A stretch of 64,000 bases of DNA from Didymodactylos carnosus (lineage: Eukaryota > Rotifera > Eurotatoria > Philodinida > Philodinidae): NCBI GenBank assembly GCA_905250885.1, contig CAJNOQ010000091.1, positions 1 to 64,000 on the forward strand, read 5' to 3'. Below, in pieces: positions 1 through 10,015 of the stretch (position 1 is its first letter; each line of letters opens with the position of its first letter). The notes under the pieces are model-generated. The model saw only the letters and a program-made list of their open reading frames with translations, was not told the DNA's origin and ran no database searches. The translations under genes and the position numbers were made by a program.

Positions 1-2
1 AG

Positions 3-158
3 AAGCTTGATTACACTCAGGCACGTAAACAGATTTACGCACCTCTATACGCTCAAGTCGTAGAGCAAACTGAAGGATATAAAAAACTCGCCCAAATCTA
101 TCATGATCATTGCTATAACGAGAATGAAGGTTGGTTGTCAAAGCGAGATGAAATCTAG
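3..158 (+). CDS. 3' end of an unrecognised coding sequence (partial)
   Basis: The window opens inside an open frame that runs 51 codons to a TAG at 156-158. The peptide contains QARKQIYAPLYAQVVEQTEG and KLAQIYHDHCYN, with a balanced, protein-like composition rich in Q, Y and charged residues. No start is visible because the gene begins upstream of the window. I do not recognise the family. It could be the last exon of a host gene or the tail of a mobile-element protein. Nothing downstream to base 1300 continues it. Confidence 0.4.
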   Translation, partial: KLDYTQARKQIYAPLYAQVVEQTEGYKKLAQIYHDHCYNENEGWLSKRDEI

Positions 159-459
159 AAAATGAAAAGTGTCTTGGCTCGGAATGTTGATTCGTCATGA
201 AAATACAGCTGTTGTAACTTACTTTTTCAGATTGGATGGATCCATTTTACCTCCTAATGTTTTAAAGAATATCTGAGCATCAGTTAGTTGATCATGAGTT
301 TTCAAATATAATATTTCTCCTCAAAAAGCGTGATCCCCAAAAAAAGAATTAGTGTAGGAATGATGTGCAATATAGCTCGAACCGATTTATTAAGTTGTAG
401 GGGTGACAAAGAACAAAAGAAAAGATACAATATCAAAAAAGGAATAACGTTAGATAACT

Positions 460-603
460 CACATTTTTAGGGGATGAATGGGACACTTTGAAAAGTGCCC
501 CACAACTGGACACTATTTTTAATTTTCGCGTTGACAGCGGCTCCAAAAAGTGCTTCATAGTGGGACACATTTCAAAGTGTCCCATTCATCGCCCAAAAAA
601 GTG
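460..603. repeat. Short hairpin element with ~30-bp inverted ends
   Basis: The arm 460-489 (core GGGATGAATGGGACACTTT) is repeated inverted at 574-603 (core AAAGTGTCCCATTCATCGCCC) with few mismatches. The inner sequence repeats GTGCCCCAC/GTGGGACAC in both orientations. It has no coding capacity and looks like a miniature foldback or MITE. The rest of 159-1300 holds no gene or other repeat I can support. Confidence 0.6.
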
Positions 604-1309
604 CCCTGGAGCGCTTGGTTTTTTATGGTGGATTGAACGCACAACCACCGATTTTTTACCGATCTGATGCTGATTTCTGAGCGGCCGATCCGATTCCAAT
701 TTTTTCAATCAGTTACAACTGTGACACAGATATACAGTTCAGTTATTCGTTTTTTTGAAAAAACAGACCACTAACTAATATCATACCTCCTATACTATAA
801 ACATCGTCAAGATACACGGCGCGCCTAGCGCAAACTTTCAGCAAAAGTTTTTTCCAACTTTTTATACATCGTTGGATAGAGCGCATCGAGCTGGTAGAGA
901 AAATGTATTTTTTAATTTTCGAAAATCCCTTTTCCATGGTAATAAATTTAGAAAACTTGAAGGACGTAAAAACCCGAAGAGTCCTTCATGTTCAAAAGAA
1001 TTCAAATTTTGTCTGCGTTAGTCTGGATTTTCCAAAGTAATGTTTACTTATTCAGCATTGAAAATGGAATAGAAAAATGGTGTTTGATCAATGTCAAAGT
1101 TAAAGGTCTCTCCAGTATGACTGTCCCAAACGAAGCCCCTAAAATGCCGCTAAGCAATTTTATAAACCTATCTAACTTTTTGTGTTAAGGACTGAAGCCT
1201 CAGTAGATTTGCTGCAAGTCCGACTTGAAAAATATGCTTCGCTTTTTTTTACTAGTTTTAGGCAGACTGCATACTGTCAAGTCAAGCCTATCAGCTAGTG
1301 TAATACAAC

Positions 1310-1425
1310 ATGAGTTGTGTATTTAAATCTAATTCTCGAACCTTCGGCGCCGCTTCCAACAAAATATGGAATGGCATCCCTGACTTGTTGGATTTTTTAA
1401 CAAAACATTACTGTACCATTCTCAC
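1310..1425 (+). mobile_element. LINE 3'-end coding relic
   Basis: The frame reads SNSRTFGAASNKIWNGIPDL. This matches the pattern F..A..K.WN.LP found near the C-terminus of many jockey/CR1-type non-LTR retrotransposon polymerases. Two other relics in this window (near 37.8 kb and 60.6 kb) show the same motif (WNKLP, WNKL). Only about 40 codons remain. The downstream side is cut by the foldback element that starts at 1437. It is a dead fragment. Confidence 0.5.
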
Positions 1426-1436
1426 AAACACTTACA

Positions 1437-2348
1437 TAACGGGTGTAACAGAAATAAACGCACTTTTTTATTTTCGGTATATCTTCGTCAGATAATATGC
1501 GGTCAACTTAAATTTTTTTTATAAGATTCGCCATGAAATCCTCTACAAAAATATCTCTTAACAAGTTTTTTAGAATGAAAACTGTTAGAGTTATAAACTA
1601 AAAAGCGAGGGTGACTAAAAACGCCAACTTCATAAATCATATTTTTCATACTTTCTTTGACATTTTCTCAAACTGTAATTGAATTGAGGACTTCGATTCT
1701 GCTTGATACTATTACTCTGAAGTATACTCTTCCTAGTGCACGCCAAAAATTTTTGACATCAACACAGGCAGCTCAAAAATCAACGTTTTATGAAAGAGCC
1801 AAAAAACGTGTTTTTTGATTTTCTGAGTCAAAAAGAGTAAGCAAACAGTTCGTCAAATTCTCAAAAGTGGCGTTGTCGAACTGATTACACTACGGGCTAC
1901 AAAATAAAAAAAAATGTTAAAAAAAAGGACGATTTTTGGCTGAGTTATGGAACTTTTCGTGGAGCGAGCAAAAATCTGCGTCCAAAATGGTGACTTTTTA
2001 GAAAATGTAAAAATTGCTCCTTGCTATTGCGGGCTCTAGAGTTATCCAATTTTTTTTTGAAACCACAGTTTGCAGAGAATTTTGTGCTCTTTCGAATAGT
2101 CGTCTCGAATTTCTCCTATCTTAGACTGTGAAAAAAATCATAATTTGCCTTATGAAGTTGGTGTTTTTAGTCGTCCTATTTTTGGTTCCACAACTCTAAC
2201 AATTTTCTTGTTAGAAAACTAGTTATCAGATATTTTTGTAAAGATTTCCAAGACGAATTTAATAAAAAAAAATTTAAGTCGATTGGACGAAACCCGACGA
2301 AGTTATAGTGAAAATAAAAAAGTGCGTTTATTTCTGTTACACTCGTTA
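1437..2348. mobile_element. Foldback element with ~200-bp terminal inverted repeats
   Basis: The left end starts TAACGGGTGTAACAGAAATA and the right end is its inverse (..GTTACACTCGTTA). The inverted similarity continues about 200 bp inward: 1437-1650 against about 2150-2348, with shared blocks such as AAATATCT and ACTGTTAGAGTT/ATTGTTAGAGTT. The middle (about 1650-2150) has no recognisable gene. The right end abuts RNASEH2A exon 3 and its terminal TAA lies in that gene's reading frame on the minus strand. The left end abuts a LINE relic. I see no clear target-site duplication. Confidence 0.75.
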
Positions 2349-2832
2349 CTTGTCTGCAACACAAATTAAATTGTACCTTCTAAGCATACTTGTAGATATA
2401 GTATGTGGACTTAAAACTTTAACAACAAAGCCTAAATGTTCATTATGACTTTCATATTGAGAAAATATATTTGATCGAACCACTTCAGTCAATTGTTTTG
2501 AATCTAAAGATAGATACCACAAGATATGCAATAATACTTAGATCATTTGAATGGTAAGATTGAATACCTGCACAGCCCAATTGTTGGAGGATTGATATTT
2601 GACTTTCGTCACAGAAAAAAGCCGAATAAACCATTGGTCCTACAAGGAAATTCTAACGTATCGATCATTTTAACAAAATCAATCAGTCATAAAAGCCCTA
2701 ACCTAATACTGGTCCTCTTCCTGCTTCATCAATACCAAGTAGGAATGTTTTCTTTTTTAATGTATTAGTGTCAATTGTTGAATGTAAGCATACACTAGAT
2801 AGTGGATCGCTTTCGAAATCGGTAATATCCAT
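2349..2832 (-). pseudogene. RNASEH2A: Ribonuclease H2 catalytic subunit A, 5' part only
   Basis: RNase H2 cleaves the RNA strand of RNA:DNA hybrids and single ribonucleotides in nuclear DNA. Three exons on the minus strand are 2832-2703, 2639-2568 and 2503-2349, separated by GT-AG introns of 63 and 64 bp with consistent phase. They encode 119 residues. Residues 33-40 read GIDEAGRG, the first active-site motif (D35, E36). GPMVY follows directly, then DSKQLTE and VLSPHTISTSML, in the order known for eukaryotic RNASEH2A. The ATG at 2832 gives an N-terminus of the usual length before the motif. The family's remaining roughly 180 residues, including the other two catalytic aspartates, are absent. 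Coding stops exactly where the foldback element begins, and its first three bases act as TAA. No later exon is present in 1-1436. An intact paralogue presumably exists elsewhere (inference). Confidence 0.88.
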
Positions 2833-3555
2833 CTAAAATGGAAAGTTAAGGCGTATGTAAACTTCTTTAAAAACGAGTAAAAAGACGATGACTTGATGAA
2901 CACAGACTAACAATGCTTAACTCAAACAGATTGGAATAATGAATGCATTAATGAGAAAAATATCACTTTTTTAGAGGACGAATTACTTTTCCTTCTTCAT
3001 CGTGCAGCATAATCGTTCAACAAAAGCTTTTCATATAAAAAATTTCATTCTATTTTTCGGTAACAGAAGAAATTCAGACCATTGTACTTTGTAGTACTAT
3101 CATCAATTTGTCAAAACCTCTTTTATAGGTTGCGGTGTTGTAGATAAACGAAAATCGGTATTATATATCTATATATATACACTATACGTCTGAAGGATAT
3201 TATTCTGTAGAAGTACCCGAAAATCTTAATTGTTCATTTTTTTCTGAGTATAATTATATAATACAATCAGTTAATCAGTCAATTTTTAGGTTCACTGGAC
3301 GAACTGCCATGACCAGTCGTTATTTCCTTTGAGCTCCGAATAACAGCTCCATAAAATGGCTGAAGCCAAATTGAAAATAAGCGACGTCATTGGATAAAAC
3401 TTTGATAAATAAGCGTGGTTTTCATATATGTCGCTTACTGTCTAGGCGGGAATAAACCAGATACTTCATTTGAGAGCATTATATGTTCTTTTGAAATCTT
3501 TTATGTTACTGAGTCATTTCGATTTTTGTGCATATGGTGAATACACTTAATAATG
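2833..3555. other. Non-coding spacer upstream of RNASEH2A
   Basis: No supported gene. It should contain the original promoter of RNASEH2A (minus strand). A short TA-rich run (TATATATCTATATATATACA, about 3161-3181) is the only simple-sequence feature. Confidence 0.4.
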
Positions 3556-3734
3556 AAGATGAGGACAATATGCACCGCTTTAAGCATTTTGAGACGCTTC
3601 GTACTTTATTCTAAGTACACCATCAGTCAAAAAATATTTATAAAAAAAAATATTTTTTTTGACTGATGATGTACTTAGAATAAAGTACGAAGCGTCTCAA
3701 AATGCTTAAAGCGGTGTCTATTGTTCTCATCTTT
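3556..3734. repeat. Near-perfect palindromic hairpin element
   Basis: Arms 3573-3639 and 3650-3716 are almost perfectly complementary (outer block CACCGCTTTAAGCATTTTGA and its inverse). The match continues with a few mismatches to 3556 and 3734 (AAGATGAGGACAATA against its inverse). Only about 10 A/T-rich bases separate the arms. No coding sequence. The ORF starting at 3702 is a by-product of the right arm. Confidence 0.75.
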
Positions 3735-3931
3735 TATGTTATTTTATCACGTCTTATTCAAAAAATTGATTTGACTAACAGAAAGTCATCATCGATTTTA
3801 TACTGTCTGATAAGTGTTCTGTACTATACTACTGTACACAGAATTGCTACGTCTTCTGATTTTTCTGATCGGTTTCTGCCCTACAAAAGGGTTCCAGTGC
3901 GCATGGCATGCTGGTGCGCAGGTGGTAAACT

Positions 3932-4157
3932 TTATCGCAAAATCGACTTTTTATACGCTGAACAGAATCCGTCCAAATTTTTTTCTGAGTAGCTTATTGA
4001 ATGAATGTACGAGCAGTAAAGTATCTCTGTATTCAAATCACTTTTCACATTTTGGCGCGAACAGTGGCGCCATTTTCCGTACATTCGTTCAATAAGCTAT
4101 TCAGAAAAAAATTTGGACCGATTCTGTTCAGCGTATAAAAAGTCGATTTTGCGATAA
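3932..4157. repeat. Foldback hairpin element, 80-bp arms
   Basis: The left arm 3932-4011 (TTATCGCAAAATCGACTTTT, then CAGAATCCGTCCAAATTTTTTTC) is repeated inverted at 4078-4157 at about 95% identity. The 66-base loop contains a second small dyad (GGCGC..GCGCC). No coding potential. It lies about 200 bp after the 3556-3734 palindrome but is unrelated in sequence. Confidence 0.75.
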
Positions 4158-4521
4158 TGGCAAGAAAATTTGCTATGAAGAATCGGCAGTTTTTCGGCAC
4201 AGTTTTTCACAATTGAACACGCCTATTTTAAGTCCATGTTGAATGAATATCACTACTTTTTCGACTTTAGTTCGGGATGATGAAGCCTACGACGAAGTCG
4301 AAGACGAGAATAATTCTGAATACATAGACACAGACAATTCAAAGACGATGATAATTCCGTTGTAGTAAGTTTATGGTTGTGAGTGCGGATGTTTATATAG
4401 GATGGTCGCAGAGAGAACATAAGTGCGTATATCAGCCATTATCCCTAGTTTTCTTATAACTTATTACTGAAAATAAACATAAAAAACTCTTAAAAAATTC
4501 AGCCGTTTATTTGAAAAAAAT

Positions 4522-4827
4522 ATGAAAATGCAGTTTGAAGAATTCTTCTTTTTCTCAACTCAACGCTATTCGAAAATCTGGAATGTACAGGAAAAATACG
4601 GAAGTACGCGAAGAACGTCATGCAATGCGGCCCAATTCAAGAATATGTACATGAAAGCAAGCAAGATCAGTCCGGCGGTGATCGAAGCGGCTCTAACGAA
4701 AATCATCGACAGTTTAGATGAGCACGCGGCATTTGTCATCATTCTTGGCAAAAGAAAAATCGGTTACCATGATAGAGGCCAAATGGTAAATGACACAGGC
4801 GTCCGTTATTTTGTAATCCAAGGATAG
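4522..4827 (+). other. Unrecognised 101-codon open frame
   Basis: An ATG-initiated frame with somewhat higher G+C than its surroundings contains SPAVIEAALTKIIDSLDEHA. The opposite strand is also open in places (4714-5015), so the frame may be accidental or a transposon relic. No motif, splice context or upstream exon supports a gene. The rest of 4158-5390 shows nothing I can assign. Confidence 0.15.
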
Positions 4828-5389
4828 AGAATTGGGTCGAGATTTGTGTTTGTGTAATAAATGTTGATGGCAGCTGCCGTAAACCCTTGCATCAAAAACT
4901 GTGGTTTGCGGGAGTTTATAAAAACCTGACAATATTGGTACCAGCGCTGGCCCGACCGGAGTATGGGGGGTTCTCTTCTCTTCATTTCGGCTTCCAAAAC
5001 GATGTGTGTTTCCACTATTTTAAGGTAACATTGAGCAATAAAAGGCTTGTATTTCGCTCAAATTAATGGTCAACTTTCAAGTGAAAGATGGGAGTATCGC
5101 CGCCTTTGGCGACTGAGTATAAAATATAGAGGGAGACATTATTGCTGTTGTTACTGGAAAAGTTGAGTTTCCATTTTACTGAAGTCTAAATTTTTCCGAT
5201 CAAACTTTCTTATTCTGTTCCAGAAAGCGACTGCCGTCGGCGGCATGGAAAAAGAACAACTCGCGTGAGTATTTCTTTTTTGCACTGAAAACAATTTGAA
5301 AATCTCTTACGATATCCTCTTTTTTCCCAAAGAAGCAATAACCCAGGACAATGATTACTACAGCGGTAAATGGCAGTGTACTACAGTTT

Positions 5390-5545
5390 ATGATGATGGA
5401 TACTGTAGTATACGTCAAAATACGAGCTGTTTACGACGAAATATGATGACGTCTACCGTGGAGAAGTTTTACGACGTCGTATTTTATCTGCAATGGATAT
5501 GTATTTCGCCGTATTTCGACGTATACTATAGTTTACGATCGTAGA
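5390..5545. repeat. Self-complementary TACGTC/GACGTA repeat block
   Basis: Words such as TACGTC, GACGTA, CGTCGTATTT and AAATACGA recur in both orientations. CTGTAGTATACGTCAAAATACG (about 5402) is mirrored by CGTATTTCGACGTATACTATAG (about 5500-5530). The organisation resembles the MITE-like blocks listed elsewhere in this window. Its ends are not resolved. Confidence 0.45.
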
Positions 5546-5604
5546 GCTTCGACCTGAGAATCTTTTTTTGCAATAATTTTTCTCTTTTGTAGATGGGCTC
5601 ATAA

Positions 5605-5748
5605 AATGATGAAATCAAACAATTACAAGAAGCGTTATCAACACTACGCCAAGAAATGCACGAAATGGAATAGACGATGACCATAGTAATTGAAGAAAAT
5701 AATAAGTTCAACGAAAAAGTTGAAAAATTGAATGAGGAAGACAAATAA
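5605..5748 (+). pseudogene. Coiled-coil coding relic, family unknown
   Basis: After a TTTTGTAG acceptor-like site, one frame encodes DEIKQLQEALSTLRQEMHEM, then an in-frame TAG, then EENNKFNEKVEKLNEEDK and a TAA at 5746-5748. The heptad-like spacing of L, I and M with abundant E, K and Q is that of a coiled coil. The internal stop and lack of flanking exons indicate a dead fragment. The final TAA overlaps the first bases of the following hairpin element. I cannot name the parent gene. Confidence 0.35.
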
Positions 5749-5941
5749 GATTTATATTATCCTTACCAGGCATATTTTTACCATTTTAAGATAATTATAT
5801 AACGTCGTTTATTTATATGTAAGCATTAACTTTATATTTAAATAAAGCGAATAAGAAAGTGAAGAAACTAATAAATAATAAGGCCGTCGTTATATAATTA
5901 TCTTAAAATTATATATGCCTAGTGAGGATAATATAAATCTT
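5747..5941. repeat. Hairpin MITE, ~57-bp arms
   Basis: AAGATTTATATTATCCTTAC at 5747 pairs with the inverse at 5888-5941. The arms 5747-5804 and 5888-5941 are about 85-90% complementary and share TTTTAAGATAATTATATAACG. The loop is AT-rich and non-coding. Confidence 0.7.
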
Positions 5942-6018
5942 GTTGAATTCATTTGGCGGCAAGGACATGGTATAATAAATATCTTTAGAGCGTTAGAAAG
6001 TGTAAGTTTAAAACACCC

Positions 6019-6165
6019 AGGTCGTTCAAAACGGCCAAGTTAACGGCATGTTAACGTCCCGTTAAGTCTACGTTAACGGGTCGTAAACGCACCGTTTTTT
6101 CACCGTTAACTGGGACCGTATTACGGCCCGTTTTTACACCGTTTACGGGCTGTTTTTAAAGAGAC
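6019..6165. repeat. GTTAACG/CGTTAAC self-complementary repeat block
   Basis: About ten copies of GTTAACG, CCGTTAAC or close variants occur in both orientations within 150 bp. The block opens with CCCAGGTCGTTC, an end also seen at 28034, and has an ACTGGGA near 6110. It is probably a small hAT-type MITE or a nest of two. Exact ends are unclear. Confidence 0.45.
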
Positions 6166-6459
6166 AAACTGCTTCGAACTGCGACCTAATGATGTTTTTG
6201 CTCAAGCATATACTCGAAGAAAGGAATGGCTAGTCGATCTCTAGCTTTATAAAAGGCTTTTAGCTCGTTATGCTTGATTCCACCATGTTTTACTTGAACT
6301 TTTCTTCGAGAACATGGTAAAATCAATTTTTAATGCTTTCGTCAGTCAGATGATGCTTCCATCTCGCCATAAGCTCTATCTGAAAAGGAAAAGTCAATAT
6401 TAATACAAAGTCAGAGAAAGTACACAACAATTTCCACCCACTGTTCTTCTACTGTACAT

Positions 6460-6888
6460 TAGAGATGTGCAACCCGACCCGTACCCGACCCGATCCGAAG
6501 GTTGGGTACAGGTACGAAGTTGTCGGGTACAGGTCGGGTACGGGTTCTATTTTTTTTTAACTTACCCGAAAAACGGAAGGTTCGAGTGGAAAACTCTCAA
6601 AATTTTAGTGAAAAAATACAGGAATCCAGCTAACATACATTAAGGTTTAAAAAAGAATTACTTGAGAACGTAATGATAATTTGACATGTTCAGCCGAAAA
6701 ACAAAAGTTTTTAGCTGGAAAACAAAAAGGAGAAATCTTTTAGGTATAAGTCGATTACGGGTCGGGTACGGGTACACAGTTCTCGGGTCGGGTCGGGTAC
6801 GGGTACAAAGTTGTCGGGTCGGGTACGGGTGGAAAAAAAATTTTCGGGTCGGGTACGGGTACGAAAATGGTACCCGTGCACATCTCTA
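6460..6888. mobile_element. hAT-type MITE with 8-bp target duplication
   Basis: The ends read TAGAGATGTGCA and TGCACATCTCTA, typical hAT terminal repeats. They are flanked by an exact 8-bp direct repeat CTGTACAT (6452-6459 and 6889-6896). The interior is dominated by ACCCG on the left and CGGGT on the right, the subterminal-repeat arrangement that hAT transposases bind. The 429-bp element encodes no transposase. The long frames across it on both strands come from the CGGGTACGGGT repeats. A diverged left-end copy lies at 56761. Confidence 0.85.
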
Positions 6889-6914
6889 CTGTACATGAAC
6901 ATCCCCTAGTCCGT

Positions 6915-7381
6915 AGTCATAAAAAGGGGCGTAACAGCATCCACCTGACGACTGAGAGAAGAAAGCTGGAAGGTATTACCGATGGAGGTTGCGAGAGCCG
7001 TAGAACCTGTGCCGATAGAAATAATATCCAAACTTAATCGACGATGGCGAGACACAAGGGTTGTGTTACCCTGAGAAATCCGAAAGTGACTTCGATAGTC
7101 AAGAGGTAACAGGTTTCATGGGTGAGTGGAAAAATAGCCGAGACAGAGATTATTCGATGGGCAGGAGTATATGATCCGATAAAATTCAAAAAGAGTCCCG
7201 TATCGGGATGTGTGAGAGTGCCATTAGAGTGGGAAAAATGTGCCAAAAGCTCGGAAAACTGGATCGAAGAAAAAGCTCTTAAATGTTGTTGAAGATAATG
7301 GATACAATAAAATAGATCACAGTGTTGCCAAGAAAAAACATTTTCTTGTATGGAGCAGAGTTGAAGTTGGTTGTTTAACAA
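6915..7381 (-). mobile_element. Degenerate coding relic, possibly virus-like glycoprotein
   Basis: The minus strand carries protein-like segments such as LNFIGSYTPAHRIISVSAIF and IISIGTGSTALATSIG, a hydrophobic, glycine-rich style seen in membrane-fusion glycoproteins of env-bearing elements. The relic is broken in a few places. No repeats at its ends, polymerase or capsid gene is seen nearby, so the family is a guess. It may be related to the larger relic at 14.95-16.9 kb. Confidence 0.25.
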
Positions 7382-7979
7382 CTGACAGCTTCACGTTTCG
7401 AGAAAATTTGTGAAAAAGTGATGATGTACAGAGAGTTTTTTCTATTTATCTATTCCATAATGAAAAATATAGATCTCACGAAACATTTTATTCATATAGC
7501 TATACTTTGGCTGTGTTGTTTCAAATGTTCATATTTCTTTGCATAATTATCATTGATTTCTGAAACTTATTATCGTTGAATATTCGCACTAAAACAAATT
7601 CAACTAAAAAACTCCGAACAATTATCTAATTCTGTAATAGCTCGTATAAGACCATTTCTTCTGAAGGTAGCAATCATACGACAATCCAAATATATTTTTA
7701 TGTATAAATGATATGCACTTCAACATAAAGTCTTTCAAAAAATATAGGTTTGTTTTTATTTTTAGATTCGCGCAAAGGTACTAGCACAGTTTATACTATG
7801 TTTACTTCTCCAGAAGCTGTAAAAGCCACCTCACAGATAGTTATTAACATAAAATAAACACCCATTTTACTGTAAAACTTGAAAACATTATTTTTGCGAT
7901 TATCTAAATTTCTTTTTTCAGTCCAAGTACGCTCAATGTTATCATACACAGGTGTTATAACTCATACCTAATATAACAC
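7382..7979. other. Non-coding spacer 3' of nicotinamidase
   Basis: AT-rich, no gene, repeat or RNA recognised. It contains the 3' flank of the minus-strand nicotinamidase gene. Confidence 0.4.
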
Positions 7980-8786
7980 TTAAATGTATGTGTGCTTATC
8001 TAGTAATAATACTAGTAGACAACAGAAAACGGCCATACAAAAGTTTAATTGTTTCGTCGTACCAGTGTTGATCATTTTGAGAACTTGAGATGATTGAATA
8101 ATGTCAATTCCATGACGTTTCATTGAATCTAATTGATTTTTGATAGAGACAGAATCCACTCCTCGGCAAGCATCTTCTACGAGATATGTTCGATATCCGT
8201 AGTCTTTCGCATCTAAAGCCGTAAATGCCACACAATAGTCCGTCGCCAAACCAGATACATAAATATTTGTTACATTTCGTTGTTTTAGTTCTATATTCAG
8301 TTTTGTTTCGGTGACTCGATTGTTATCTCGAAACGCAGAGTAACTATCAATATCTCGATGAGTACCTTTGTACACATGTATAGAATTATTTTTTGTTACG
8401 ATTAAATCACGATGTAAAGCGGCATCTGAAGTGTTTTGGATGCAATGATTTGGCCAGAGAACTTGCTCAGTTTCTACTACTGGACCAATATAATGCACTT
8501 TATCAAACGGTCCATTAGGGAGTTTTGATCCATGTTTCACATAGCCTTGTCGATGTTTCAAATTTTTGAAAAATGAAATATGATCAGGTGGATGCCAGTC
8601 GTGTGTGTAGACCACAACATCAAACGGAACAGTTTTCAAAAGATTATTGATAACAGGTATCACATCTTCTCCCTTTTGTTTTGCTGGACTATTTGATAAG
8701 GCTAATTCACCATTAATGAAACAATTTTGAACATCAATAATTATTAAAGCATTCACTGTTCGTTTTGAAGCAGTCCCTAAAAGCAC
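7980..8786 (-). CDS. Nicotinamidase (isochorismatase-fold hydrolase)
   Basis: Hydrolyses nicotinamide to nicotinate and ammonia for the NAD+ salvage (Preiss-Handler) route used by many invertebrates. The 268 residues cover the whole domain. IIDVQNCF carries catalytic D18, YKGTHRD catalytic K140, and SGLATDYCVAFT nucleophile C185. Metal ligands D63 and H65 (HDWHP) and H114 (WPNHC) match the yeast Pnc1 pattern. Unusually, after the domain the last ~20 residues are strongly hydrophobic (CMAVFCCLLVLLL), suggesting a tail anchor or GPI-type signal. The frame opens with GTG, not ATG, at 8786, just after a TCTAG acceptor-like site. A short upstream exon therefore probably carries the start, but I could not fix it. 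A short exon near 8870 did not keep phase. Product call is firm; the 5' end is uncertain. Confidence 0.9.
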   Translation of the reverse strand: MLLGTASKRTVNALIIIDVQNCFINGELALSNSPAKQKGEDVIPVINNLLKTVPFDVVVYTHDWHPPDHISFFKNLKHRQGYVKHGSKLPNGPFDKVHYIGPVVETEQVLWPNHCIQNTSDAALHRDLIVTKNNSIHVYKGTHRDIDSYSAFRDNNRVTETKLNIELKQRNVTNIYVSGLATDYCVAFTALDAKDYGYRTYLVEDACRGVDSVSIKNQLDSMKRHGIDIIQSSQVLKMINTGTTKQLNFCMAVFCCLLVLLLDKHTYI

Positions 8787-9769
8787 TAGACAAAATAACT
8801 CATTTAGTCAAACTTTAAGAATATTTTTATCAGAATATGACACTAGTTTTGTATAGAGAACATCGCGTGCAAAATTTTGGGGTGAAAAACAAAGATGTAT
8901 TCAAATATTTACATATTATATTGCTGTCCGTATTCTGAATCGTAATCACCAAATCTGAGTTTGCAAAAGTTCTTGGTGAAAAAAATAAGAGAAAAAAAAA
9001 TGTGTTCAAAGTTTCGAAACCAGCGCATTATACCTTGATGCATTTGTTTGAAAAGTCATTTTTTGGAATTTCACAACCCATTAGAGAACGGGGTTTTAGA
9101 TGAACATGACCATTAATGAAAATGTTAAAGAATGTGTTTTGAAACGCTTCAAAAATAAAACAGTGGAAGGTTGAAGTGTTTAACTTTACCTCTAGCAATT
9201 ACCTATCTTTTGCATTTGGCTACTTCTTTTTTTAGGTTAGACTTGGATTGAATAAAAAGCAATAGAATAATTGAGTAACAGTTCGGAAAAAAAGAAAGTT
9301 TACAAAGGCAAGAACAGCTGTCGACAGTTACAATCAAAAAAATTCTTTATACGTGTACGTAATTGACAACGCTGAATCTTTCAGCAATGTTTGATTTGAA
9401 AATACATCCAGGAACTTGGGTGAAAATTGAGTTTTACAAAAAGTAGGATAGGGCATCCAGTTTTTTATCACCAGTTTGTAAAGGACACTTTGATATGTAT
9501 ATCCTGAGATTTTTTTCGGTTCCCGTACGTGTAGCTTTCAAGAAAAAACATTATTTAAGAATTTTTAAAGTTTTTTGCCCCATTTTAAAATTTACATAAA
9601 ATTTATACTTTTCAAGATGAAGACATCTTTTTGATGTCATTCAGTAGAGGACATCAAACTCTAAATACAGAAAAACTGTTGTCGTTCCCGGATAAGACTT
9701 GAGGAAGAAATTTAAATTTTACATTTTGAATAGAATTCTACGGCTAAAGTTATTTTGAAGAGAAACAAA

Positions 9770-10015
9770 GATTTCGCTCGAAACAAGCATTTTAGAATAA
9801 AACTCTAGGTATAAAAGTTGTTCAGAATCGAACCCTCTGAATTATGATTTTTGGAATTCCTTAAACTCAATTTTTAAATCAAAAAATACAGTTTTTCCAG
9901 TTTTAAAATTTGGTAAATTTTAATGGTCCTCCGCTCATATACCAGAGGATTCGACTCTGAACAACGTTTTTATCCAGAGTTTTGTTCTAAAATTCTTGCT
10001 TCGATCGAAACCAGT
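9770..10015. repeat. Foldback repeat, ~70-bp arms
   Basis: The left arm (about 9772-9845, with AGAATAAAACTCTAGGTATA and TTGTTCAGAATCGAACCCTC) is repeated inverted at about 9945-10012 (GAGGATTCGACTCTGAACAA, CCAGAGTTTTGTTCTAAAAT) at about 80-85% identity. No coding content. Outer limits are uncertain. Confidence 0.55.

Noticed and set aside
3702-4095. Two plus-strand frames of 93-96 codons
   Set aside because: They run from the arm of one hairpin element into another; composition is not protein-like and the overlap with inverted repeats explains the lack of stops.
6686-6902. Overlapping open frames on both strands with VGYG/TRTRP repeats
   Set aside because: They are translations of the CGGGTACGGGT repeats inside the hAT-type MITE, not genes.
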